Positions 1 through 6,940 of a stretch of 11,952 nucleotides of DNA are shown here, in pieces. Source of the stretch: Chrysochromulina tobinii (lineage: Eukaryota > Haptophyta > Prymnesiales > Chrysochromulinaceae); contig JWZX01001153.1 of NCBI GenBank assembly GCA_001275005.1, positions 1 through 11,952 on the forward strand, given 5' to 3'. The notes beneath the pieces were generated by a model, which was not told the DNA's origin, did not search any database, and saw only the letters and a list, made by a program, of their open reading frames with translations. The translations under genes were made by a program, and so were the position numbers. The first letter of the stretch is position 1; each line of letters starts with the position of its first letter.

Positions 1-2661
1 CCTTGTTGCTTTGGATGGCCTCGCAGACTGCGTTTACGCCCTCATCCTTGAGGCTGTTGGACGACAAATTCAGGGCCGTCAGCCCGCCATTGACGCCTAC
101 CATCTTGGCCACGTCCTTGGCTCCTGCTGACCCACCAATCTCGCTGTGGCTGATGTCGAGCTCCTTGAGCGTCGAGTTCTGTTCTAGTGCCTTGCAGATG
201 GCTTTGGTGCCCTCCTCCCCCAACCTGTTTACGGCAAGGGACAGCTTCGTCAGCCCGCCATTGACGCTGATCAAGGAGGCGATCACAACCAAAGAGTCAA
301 CGCCAAGATTCTTGCGAGAGAGGTCGAGCGTCTCGACGGGGTCGGTGCCTTTGAGCTTCTTGACAGGGAGAGCAAACCCATCCAAGTTCACCTATGCATT
401 AGGGACCTCCAAAAATCAGTGCAAGAGGGTGCACATCTGGGCTGAGGGAGCACAGCTGAGCACAGTGTACCTCCGTCAGCGAGCCATTGACGCTGATCAA
501 GGAGGCGATCACAACCGCAGAGGCAACGCCAAGATTCTTGCCCGAGAGGTCGAGCGTCTCGACAGTGTCGGTGCCTTTGAGCTTCTTGACAGGGAGAGCA
601 AACCCATCCAAGTTCACCTATGCATTAGGGACCTCCAGAAATCAGTGCAAGAGGGAGTACATCTGGGCTGAGGGAGCACAGCTGAGCTCAGCGTGCCTCC
701 GTCAGCGCGCAATTGACGCGCAGAGCGTCGGCAATGGCCGTGATGCCCTCCGCAGTGTAGGTGCTTCTATTCACTCTGCAGAGTGAGTTGTTGGAGAGGT
801 CCAGGCTCGTCAGCACGCCTGTGACAATAACCTGTGACAGGTCCGACGCCAGCATGATCGCATCGGGTGGCTGGAGGCTCTTGTTGCAGAAGTCAGCGGT
901 GGCCTGGTCACGCTGGATGCCGCAGAGCGAGATACCCTTCTGCTTCGCGACTTCGGCGAGCATCTTGGTGGACTCCACATCAAGCTGATTGCCCAGGAGG
1001 TTGGCCACCGTCAGCGCGCTGTTGACACCAAGCATGTCTGCCACATGCTTAGCGCCTACTTCTCTGCCAATATTGTTGTGACCAGACAGATCGAGCTCCT
1101 TGAGCGTCTTGTTCTGTTTGAGAGCCTCGCAGATGGCCTTGGTGCCCTCCTCCTTCAACTTGTTCCACGCCAGGGACAGCTTCGTCAGCGCGCTGTTAAC
1201 GCCAAGCATGCCTGCCACATGCTTGGCGCCTGCTACCCCTCCGATATTGCTTCCCACATAGCCAGACAGATCGAGCTCCTTGAGAATCTTGTTCTGTTTG
1301 AGCGCCTCGCAGATGGCCTTGGTGCCCTCCTCCCCCAACTTGTTTCCGGCAAGTGAAATTTTGGTCAGCCCGCCATTAGCAGGAATGAAATAAGAAATGA
1401 GCATGGCCGCAGGCCCACGAAGCCCCTTTTCACGCAAGTCCAGCTCCGTCATGGTGTCCTCCCGCATGTGCTGCACCGGAATGCCGCATGCCACACCTGA
1501 GCCCGCACAGGCGACGGCTGTGATGATCAGCTTCAACGGCGCCTCTCCGTCGCCTGATATGCAGCTGTCGAGAGCAGCCTTAGCAGTACCACGAAGCAAA
1601 AGAAAGCTAGCAAAAGGTTCTGGGGCACCAGCACCAAATGCACCGAAGCCGCCGAACGGGCCGCCACCAAAATGATTCGCCTCCTGGACGGCCAGATTCG
1701 CGGCCCGTACTTTCGCCACGTCCACCACAAAGCCGTAGCCATGGAGGCGCGCCAGCCCTGGCAGCATCCGCCCCGCGAGGGCAGTGTCCCAGGGACGGCC
1801 GGCCTCGATGAGCAGCTCAACGTCCAGGTCGGTGATCTCTTCCAGATGTGTGGGTGCCGGCTGCCCGCGGCCGCGGCACAGGCGCGAGCAGAGGACACGC
1901 CGTGACAGCGCACGCCAAAACCGATTCACGCCCTTGAGCTCGCACAGCGTGGCCACGTCCACCATTCCCAGAGCAGCCTCCCTGGCATCCGTAGTGGCTG
2001 GCACCCCCGAGAGCGAGGGCTGCCGCAGAGGTGCGGGTGGTGCCGTGGAGCTGGCCGCGCCGTGCTGCTGCAGCGCCTCGTAGCCTTCTGGCAGAAAAGC
2101 CGACTCGGCGAGTGCCGCCTCGAGCTCGGCGCCTTCAAAGTCGCTACCCGCGCCAAGCAGCGCACGGAGCTCGTCAGCATTCTTGCCGTTGACCCGGGAA
2201 GCGATGACAGACTGATTGTGCTTGAGTAGCATAGGGGCATCCAGAAACAGGGCGCCCTCGACGTGTTCCACGAGCTGCGATAGCGAATGCTCGTCAGAGC
2301 TCGGCGACAAGGGATTGCTGGCGTAACCCTCGTACCGGAGCTCTTCAAACGACTTGTTTTGGCATTGCTCCATCCGATGCATGAGTGCGCCCAGCATCTC
2401 CGGCATGCGAACCAGCGCGCGAAGCGTCGAGGCTGTGACAACGGGCACCGGATACACGCCGTCCTCGGAGCTGGCATCGTCCATGAGATCCTTCAAATGA
2501 CCCGCGAGTCGAGCCACCTCGCGCGACATCGTGACCTCCTCTCCGTCTCGCGCTCGCACGCGGATTGGCTCGTCATCACGTGTGGCCTTCTTCGCCGCGG
2601 GCGCCTCTTCCTGCTCCTCGGCCGGCGATCCAGCGACGATTGTCTTGCCCGAGAGGCTCAT
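1..2661 (-). CDS. SKP1-like / F-box-like / leucine-rich-repeat fusion protein (3' end beyond window)
   Basis: Model: exon 1 2661-697, intron 696-618, exon 2 617-471, intron 470-392, exon 3 391 to the left edge, still open; both junctions are phase 0. The ATG at 2661 follows an in-frame TAA nine bases upstream and has A at -3. Residues 33-100 and 125-187 match both halves of SKP1: a BTB-like start (IRVRARDGEEV, DDASSEDGVYPVPV) and the C-terminal helices (LLKHNQSVIASRVNGK, DELRALLGAGSDFEGAELEA). Residues about 228-262 (MVDVATLCELKGVNRFWRAL) resemble the core of an F-box. After a Gly/Phe-rich linker (331-350), ribonuclease-inhibitor-type repeats run from about 400 on (LTKISLAGNKLGEEGTKAIC, TLKELDLSG). 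In SCF ubiquitin ligases SKP1 binds an F-box/LRR substrate receptor; here both appear on one chain. A role in ubiquitination is inference. The SKP1 and LRR calls are firm and the F-box call is weaker. Confidence 0.82.
392..470 (-). other. Intron 2 of the SKP1-LRR gene, GT-AG type
   Basis: This 79-nt intron starts GTACAC and ends CTAATGCATAG on the minus strand. It is a near-identical copy of intron 1. Removing it joins exon 2 (ending GSLTE) to exon 3 (starting VNLDGFALP) in phase 0, and exon 3 then stays open for 130 codons of leucine-rich repeat to the window edge. Confidence 0.78.
618..696 (-). other. Intron 1 of the SKP1-LRR gene, GC-AG type
   Basis: Read on the minus strand the 79-nt intron starts GCACGCTGAG and ends CTAATGCATAG, with a CTAAT branch-point-like motif eight bases from the acceptor. 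Without splicing the frame ends at TGA three codons past the donor (stop at 688-690). With splicing LTE joins VNLDGFALP in the same repeat register. The donor is GC, whereas the duplicate intron 226 bp away has GT at the same site. Confidence 0.75.
1086..1346 (-). repeat. 180-bp internal LRR-coding repeat
   Basis: Two copies offset by 180 bp (60 codons, two LRR units) begin at 1086 and 1266. They code for the same pattern, KLxEEGTKAICEALKQNK followed by LKELDLSG, and differ at few bases. This is recent in-frame expansion of the LRR array. Confidence 0.7.
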
Positions 2662-3100
2662 CGTTGCTTACACGCCGTAAGGCAACCACACAGTTGCTTT
2701 CGCGGGGCGTCCGAGCTTTTTGCCCGCGGGAAGTCCGTGCAGGAAGTCCGTGTGCCACGAGACCGGAACGTGTGCCGAAGTTGGCCTTTGTGAAACCCTT
2801 TTTTTCTCAGATACCGGTAAGTTCCTGAAGAAAAACCACACTTGAAGGTCATCTTTCCCCTTCACAGGTTGGTGTCGTCCCCGTCGTCGCAGGCATCAGG
2901 CCGCACGGGGCCAAGTGCCTCGGACCTCGAAGACAGGAGAAAGAAGCAAGAGGCAGAAGCTCACTCAACTCCTTCCAAAGAGTCGCTCCGCCGTCCTTGG
3001 GCTGCACACGATTGTGAGTACCGGAGCGCTTGATGGTAGTTTCGACTCTCTTCCCCCAAACTACCGGAATGAAAACTTTTTCACAGCCTGGGCGTTCGGG
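2662..3100. promoter_or_regulatory. Intergenic spacer between divergent genes, candidate bidirectional promoter
   Basis: The spacer separates two head-to-head genes and should hold both promoters and 5' UTRs, by position only. I see no clear TATA box. It contains an 11-bp direct repeat GGAAGTCCGTG at 2729 and 2742, and a T-rich tract ending in CAG (about 2798-2810). An in-frame GTG-initiated extension of gene 2 reaches back to 2915, but it resembles nothing I recognise. Confidence 0.35.
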
Positions 3101-6100
3101 ATGTCGGACGCCGACGACGGCACCCGTGCAGCCAAGGCGCGCTGCCGGCGCAGTGCAAGCCGCTCGGCTGTCGATCGGCGCGCGTGCGTGTCTGCATACC
3201 TGGCCAAGAAGGCGATTGGCTCCAATGACAGCGTCGCGGAATATGTAGCCCGAAGCGGGCCCCGCCGCTGTGCGACCCCCTCTGACTCTATGAGTGATGC
3301 AGATCGCGTGGAGATGGCACGTTGCTTGCGAGCCATGGCGCCACCCACGGCGGGTGCCGCCCTCGCAATGTCCACCCTCGTTCATCAGCATTTGTGGACG
3401 CCTCCGGCAGCGCCGCCGCCGCAGTGCAAGCCGCTCGGCACCTCGGCTACGACGACAACGGTAAGGGGTGCGTCTTCAGCCTCCGCCGAGTGCGTGAAGA
3501 GTGCCGGGATGGCCTCGTGGTCTGTCTCGGGGCTTGCGAGCGAGAATGGCTCCGAGTGCGGCCGTCATTGGCAGGGCACGGCCGAGGTGCGCTGCCTTTT
3601 TGCGGACCGCGACGTGCTCTTCATTGGCAATAGCGTGATGCGTCGTCAGGTGTTCACACTTCTCGACTTGCTCGCTGGGCCAGCGGCGCATCGGCTCAGT
3701 GTGAACGGTGGCGAGACCGTGAATGTGAGCACGGCGGACGGCACGCCCGCGATGGCGCCGAGTGAGCTCCTTTCAAGCACAAGGCTGTGGGATCTTGATG
3801 GTCACGAGCATGGGTACCACGCCGCACAGCTGCTGACCATCGATCTCGCCACCGGGGCCCACCGCTTCCACCTTCCCCACAGGTGATTGCAATTGATGGC
3901 CACTGATGGCCTCTGATGACCACCGGGGCCCACCGCTTCCACCTTCCCCACAGGTGATTGCAATTGATGGCCACTGATTGCCTCTGATGACCACCGGGGC
4001 CCACCGCTTCCACCTTCCCCACAGGTGATTGCAATTGATGGCCACTGATGGCCTCTGATGACCACCGGGGCCCACCGCTTCCACCTGCCCCACAGCGAGC
4101 TATGTGGCGTCGAGAGGGCTTATGCCAACTTCAACGCGGGCCGAGCGCGCCAATGGTGGTCCCCTTCCGCACAGGTGATTGCCACTGATTGCCTCTTGAT
4201 TGCCATTGATTGCCACTGATGGTCCCCTTACGCACAGGTGATTGCCACTGATTGATGTCCACTGATTACCGCTGACCGTGCGCGCCACCGATCTCGCCGA
4301 TCTCGCCGATCTCGCTGATATGACCGACTCGTCGATCTCGTCGATCTCGTCGACCAGATCGACGCGCAGTGGCTGAGCTCGAAGTGGCGAGATCGTGAGT
4401 GGCGGCCGCTCGTGTCAATGACTCTCGGATGGGATTCCACACGAGCACCCGTCGCCGTTACATCGACGGGTGCCGCGCAGCATGCAAGTGCTCGCCACGG
4501 CGCCGACGCGACGGGTGCAGCCGCGAACGCGAGCGAGCGAGCGCGAGCATGCCTGGAGCAGCCATCGGTGATTTGGGCGGGAAGTCATCGTGCGGGCTTA
4601 GTGCCCGGCGCGGCGCTTCCAAATAAGGACCTGCCTAATCAGGACCTGCCTCATCAGGGCACATCCCGTGCTGAGGCCGTGCGCCGTCAGCTGCTGGACG
4701 CTGTGCGCGCGCACCTGGTGAAGCTCGATCCAACGGCCGCTGAGTGGGTGGGCAATCTCACCGTCCATCTCGACGAACGCCCAGCATGCAAGCGCTCACC
4801 ACGGCGCCGTGTCCCTTCCCCACAGGTGGGCAATCTCACCGTCCATCTCGACGAACGCCCAACACAGCGCGCACCCAGCAGGGCGGCGGAGTCTACGCCC
4901 CCCCGCGCCCGTGCTTCCCACGCCCGAGCTTCCCCGAACGCATGGGTGGTCTTCCCTACCTACCATGGAGAGCGCCAGAAGTTCAATGGGTATCAGTGCT
5001 CATTCCCACTGATGGCCACTGATTGCCACTGATTGCCTCTGATGGCCTCTGATGGCCTCTGATGGCCTCTGATTGCCTCTGATTGCCTCTGATTGCCTCT
5101 GATTGCCTCGTGGTATCAGAGCTCATTCCCACTGAGATGCCCGCTGCATGCCCTTCTGATTGCCTCTGATGACCTCTGATGACCTCTGATTGCCTTCCTC
5201 ATCAGGTACTGCGGCGGTGCCATGCCGCCGGGCGAAGTCTGTAAGTGCACTACCACCGTGCCGCCCACGTGCTCAGACCGGCGCGCGTCGTGCTACGGCA
5301 AGCGGCTGTGCGCGCCGCTCGCGCCCGGCTCGGCGCGTTTCGTCGAGGCGGCTCGCGGGCTGGCCGCTGCGCTCTCATCGCCGTCGGCCGAATCTCGAGA
5401 TCGCGAGCTCGCGCGGGGAGATCGCGAGCTCGCGCGGGGAGATCGCGAGCTCGCGCGGGGAGACCTCGAGCTCGCGATCTCCGTGTCCCGCGTGCGCGTC
5501 TCTCCCTTGTATGACGACTGCTGGGAAGGGCGCGACCGGTGTATGGGGTACGCTGATTGCCTCTGATGGCCTCTGATGGCCTCTGATGACGGCTGATGTC
5601 GGCTGATGATGGCTGATGACGGCTGATGACGCGTGATGGTCTCCCTCATCAGGCAACGACCGTGCCACGAGCGCCTACGCAGCCCAGCATGCAAGTGCTC
5701 ACCACGGCGCCCCCTTCCCCACAGGCACCGACCGTGCCACGAGCGGCTGGATGCGGCGTACATCTGCCGATCGACTGCACTGCTCTGTCCCCGTACGTGC
5801 TCGTGGCCTCTGATTGCCACTGATTGCCACTGATGGCTCTGTCCCCGTACGCGCTCGTGGCCGCCGGGGGTGCATGCAAGTGCTCACCACGGCGCGGACG
5901 CGCTCGTGGCCGCCGGCCCTCAGCCGTTGGGGGTCTGCATGCAAGTGCTCACCACGGCGCGCCCGCACTTCCCCACAGGCACGCGCTCGTGGCCGGCGGC
6001 TCTCAAGCAAGCCAAGTCGTGGATCCCAGCTGCCCATCCCTCGGCGTCGCTCCTCTACCTCTATGATGGGCAGGTGATTGCCGTTGATTGCGACGGAGGC

Positions 6101-6898
6101 CCCCTCACTGCCCCCCATCTGCCACTGTTGGCTTCGGCGTCCCTCCATTACCTCCATGATGGGCGCCATGATGGGCAGACGCAGAATGCGATGGATGCGT
6201 CTCACTGATGACCACTGATGACCTCCATTGCATCCATGATGGGCAGACGCAGGATGCAATGGATGCGACGTTTCGAAGCTGGGCGCCTCCCACGATTGGG
6301 TACGGCTCGCATGCAATCATCCTCGGGCCGCAGGTGATTGCCTTTGATGATCACTGATGGCCACTGATTGCCACTGATTGCCACTGATGGCTAAATATTG
6401 CCTCCGGCTCGCATGCAATCATCCCCTGGCCGGCAGTTCGCCAACACACGCAGCGTCGGCGCGATGCGTCGCTCTCTCAGCCTGATGCGAGCCGCTCTCA
6501 CTCATGCCGATCTATGCCTGGGCCAACGTACGCTCGCCGTCTTCCGATCACCCGCGTTGGGGGTCTGCATGCAAGCGCTCACCACGGCGCGTCCGCACTT
6601 CCCCACAGGTACGCTGGCCGTCTTCCGATCTCCCGCGTTCAACTTCGACCCGGTGAACACCTTCCACCAGCAGGCTGCCTTTGCGCAGCGCATGCGCCCG
6701 ATCGTCGAAGAGTTCGGCGCCGTCTTCGTCGATCTATTCCCAGCGACGCTCCGGGCGGCCTTCCCACCCCCATCGGTGCCCGACGCTGAGCAGATTGCCA
6801 TCCGATTCGACCGGAACAGCGCGTTCCACTACCTCGACGCTGGGCGCTATCTCATGGCGCAGATCCTGCTCCACGTCCTCCACTTAATCTCCACTTAA
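3101..6898 (+). CDS. SGNH/PC-esterase-like, cysteine-rich probable secreted protein, ten exons
   Basis: Exons: 3101-3882, 4096-4174, 4370-4747, 4826-4989, 5206-5547, 5725-5792, 5979-6073, 6247-6333, 6437-6527, 6609-6898. Joined, they give 792 codons ending in TAA, with the frame kept across nine junctions of mixed phase. Residues 172-190 (DVLFIGNSVMRRQVFTLLD) match the nucleophile block of SGNH/PC-esterase proteins (usually GDS; here GNS, serine 178 kept). The C-terminus (FHYLDAGRYLMAQILLHVL, His769) matches the catalytic-His block, but the usual Asp three residues before His is Ser766. Exons 5 and 6 are cysteine-rich (YCGGAMPPGEVCKC, CMGHRPCHERLDAAYIC), suggesting disulfides in a secreted or Golgi-lumen protein. 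Sugar or glycan O-acylation or deacylation is the family's usual role; activity here is uncertain. The 5' end is weak: ATG 3101 and ATG 3290 are both possible. The frame is convincing from about 3480 onward. Confidence 0.68.
3144..3439 (+). repeat. 25-bp direct repeat in the first exon
   Basis: GCAGTGCAAGCCGCTCGGC and its 5' flank occur at 3144-3168 and 3415-3439 with one mismatch in 25 bases. The offset of 271 bp is not a multiple of three, so the copies are read in different frames (SASRSA and QCKPLG). This resembles the exon-end duplications around the introns further downstream and makes the 5' exon structure uncertain. Confidence 0.6.
3883..4095 (+). other. Intron 1 of the esterase-like gene: class A core amplified into three 71-bp units
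   Basis: The intron is 213 nt, exactly three 71-bp units. Each unit starts GTGATTGCAATTGATGG and ends in a copy of the last 34 bp of the upstream exon (3849-3882, ending CCCCACAG). Splicing 3882 to 4096 restores HRFHLPH-S-ELCGVE; readthrough meets TGA at 3884. Every internal unit junction reads AG/GT. Confidence 0.75.
4175..4369 (+). other. Intron 2 of the esterase-like gene (class A; acceptor at 4357 or 4369)
   Basis: The donor is GTGATTGCC directly after TGGTCCCCTTCCGCACAG. That 18-bp exon end is repeated inside the intron at 4220-4237, again followed by GTGATTGCC. Two in-frame acceptors, CCAG at 4357 and GCGCAG at 4369, both give phase 0; the frame is blocked further upstream by a TGA. 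Between lie 9-bp microsatellites. Confidence 0.55.
4288..4353 (+). repeat. Two 9-bp tandem arrays
   Basis: Three copies of CGATCTCGC/T start at about 4289, and three copies of TCGTCGATC-type units run over about 4329-4353. They share the GATCTCG core and sit just upstream of the acceptor of intron 2. Confidence 0.7.
4480..4505 (+). mobile_element. Class B introner core, degenerate, apparently inside coding exon 3
   Basis: GCATGCAAGTGCTCGCCACG continuing into GCGCC matches the class B core with one change (CTCGCC for CTCACC) but lacks the CTTCCCCACAG end. It lies between two GACGGGTGC copies (4465, 4510). The frame passes through it (QHASARHGAD). A 51-nt GT-AG excision (4470-4520) would also keep frame, so it may still be spliced. 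Confidence 0.5.
4627..4661 (+). repeat. 15-bp coding tandem repeat
   Basis: AGGACCTGCCTAATC and AGGACCTGCCTCATC follow each other in frame and encode KDLPNQDLPHQG. The ends resemble the CTCATCAG acceptors used in the introns nearby, so an old intron boundary is possible. Confidence 0.55.
4748..4825 (+). mobile_element. Intron 3: class B introner with 36-bp flanking direct repeat
   Basis: The 36-bp sequence starting GTGGGCAATCTCACCG is present at 4748-4783 and again, identical, at 4826-4861. Between the copies is a 42-bp class B core (4784-4825) that starts GCATGCAAG and ends CCCTTCCCCACAG. The GT of the first copy serves as donor and the element's CAG as acceptor, leaving one copy in mRNA (EWVGNLTVHLDERP). 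The intron is 78 nt, a multiple of three with no stop, so retention would insert 26 residues. Confidence 0.7.
4990..5205 (+). other. Intron 4: decamer-minisatellite intron
   Basis: The donor is GTATCAG after AATGG and the acceptor is CCTCATCAG, joining KFNG to YCGGAMPPGEV in frame. The body is mostly a 10-bp tandem array of CTGATTGCCT/CTGATGGCCT (5010-5107, resumed 5154-5198). TGGTATCAG with GCTCATTCCCACTGA recurs at about 5111, a copy of the donor region at 4988-5012, so this intron too holds a duplicated exon-intron boundary. Confidence 0.68.
5397..5481 (+). repeat. 21-bp coding minisatellite bounded by an inverted repeat
   Basis: Three perfect 21-bp units (5398-5418, 5419-5439, 5440-5460) encode (RELARGD)n in exon 5. 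Each contains the 12-bp palindrome CGCGAGCTCGCG. The array is bounded by GAGATCGCGAGCTCG (5397-5411) and its exact reverse complement (5467-5481), so the whole block can form a hairpin. Confidence 0.85.
5548..5724 (+). other. Intron 5: class A-like array followed by a class B element
   Basis: Donor GTACGC at 5548, then a 10-bp TGATG/TGATT array to 5640, a CCCTCATCAG acceptor at 5652, then a class B unit (core 5687-5724) ending CCCCTTCCCCACAG. GCAACGACCGTGCCACGAGCG (5653) is repeated with one change right after the core (5725). Either acceptor keeps the frame because they are 72 bp apart. Using 5724 gives RCMGHRPCHERLDAAYIC; using 5652 adds 24 residues. Confidence 0.6.
5793..5978 (+). mobile_element. 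Intron 6: nested class B introners
   Basis: The donor GTACGTGCTCGTGGCC lies in the exon-start repeat. Related copies of it follow at 5847, 5898 and, after the acceptor CTTCCCCACAG, at 5979 (GCACGCGCTCGTGGCC). Two class B cores lie inside: 5872-5896 without an acceptor end and 5937-5978 with one. A short TGATTGCCAC array precedes them (5810-5835). Splicing gives LLCPRTRSWPAALKQAK in frame. Confidence 0.68.
6074..6246 (+). other. Intron 7: class A, with duplicated exon end
   Basis: The exon ends ATGATGGGCAG and the intron starts GTGATTGCCG. ATGATGGGCAG ACGCAG appears twice downstream, at 6168 and 6236. Using the second copy (exon from 6247) gives LYDGQTQDAMDATFRSW and stays open; using the first (exon from 6179) gives a near-identical start that stops at TGA within ten codons. 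Confidence 0.66.
6334..6436 (+). other. Intron 8: class A, with 30-bp copy of the exon end
   Basis: The exon end GGCTCGCATGCAATCATCC plus GGGCCGCAG (6304-6333) is followed by GTGATTGCC and a short decamer array. The same sequence returns at 6406-6436 ending GGCCGGCAG, which forms the acceptor. Splicing joins IILGPQ to FANTRSVGAMRRSL in phase 0. Confidence 0.72.
6528..6608 (+). mobile_element. Intron 9: class B introner with about 30-bp flanking repeat
   Basis: GTACGCTCGCCGTCTTCCG and the following bases to GCGTT (6528-6557) are repeated at 6609-6638 with two changes. Between them is a class B core (6567-6608) with the same TTGGGGGTCT prefix as the copy at 5927. Donor GT comes from the first repeat and acceptor CTTCCCCACAG from the element. 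Splicing gives GQRTLAVFRSPAFNFDP. The 81 nt are stop-free and a multiple of three. Confidence 0.72.
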
Positions 6899-6940
6899 TC
6901 TCCACTTAATCTCATGGCGCAGATCCTGCTCCACGTCCTC
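6851..6940 (+). repeat. 60-bp direct duplication at the gene end plus 11-bp array
   Basis: CTCATGGCGCAGATCCTGCT and the following CCACGTCCTCC occur at 6851 and 6911, 60 bp apart. Between them is an 11-bp array (CTCCACTTAAT, three units) that introduces the TAA at 6896-6898. Without the insertion the frame would read MAQILLHVLRLLAQG and stop at 6959-6961. A 48-nt GT-AG excision (6875-6922) would reach the same downstream stop. Confidence 0.7.

Larger units (their letters stand above)
387..711 (-). repeat. 226-bp tandem duplication of an exon plus intron unit
   Basis: The segments around 391-470 and 617-696 are the same sequence offset by exactly 226 bp, including the whole 79-nt intron and the start of the next exon. 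Exons 2 and 3 begin with 49-residue blocks that differ at only about six positions (for example GTDTVE versus GTDPVE, SGKNLGV versus SRKNLGV). The 147-bp exon part is a multiple of three, so the duplication added 49 residues without breaking the frame. Confidence 0.85.

Noticed and set aside
487-786. Plus-strand open frames opposite the LRR exons (3-671, 487-786)
   Set aside because: They run across the two duplicated introns of the minus-strand gene, and their sequence is the reverse complement of an obvious LRR pattern.
2915-3100. GTG-initiated extension of the gene 2 product
   Set aside because: GTG starts are not expected for nuclear genes, and the added residues show no family signal. 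ATG 3101 was preferred, though the true start is open.
3696-4093. Minus-strand open frames with repeated GHQWPSIAI-type peptides (also around 5293-5820 and 5649-6320)
   Set aside because: They arise from the decamer and 71-bp intron repeats, have no recognisable domain, and lie opposite the well-supported exons and introns of gene 2.
5010-5107. CRISPR-like or satellite array
   Set aside because: The 10-bp unit is too short, there are no spacers, and it lies inside a eukaryotic intron.
4784-6608. Autonomous transposon
   Set aside because: The class B core is only about 40 bp. No transposase, reverse transcriptase or terminal inverted repeats are seen in the window, so at most it is a non-autonomous element.
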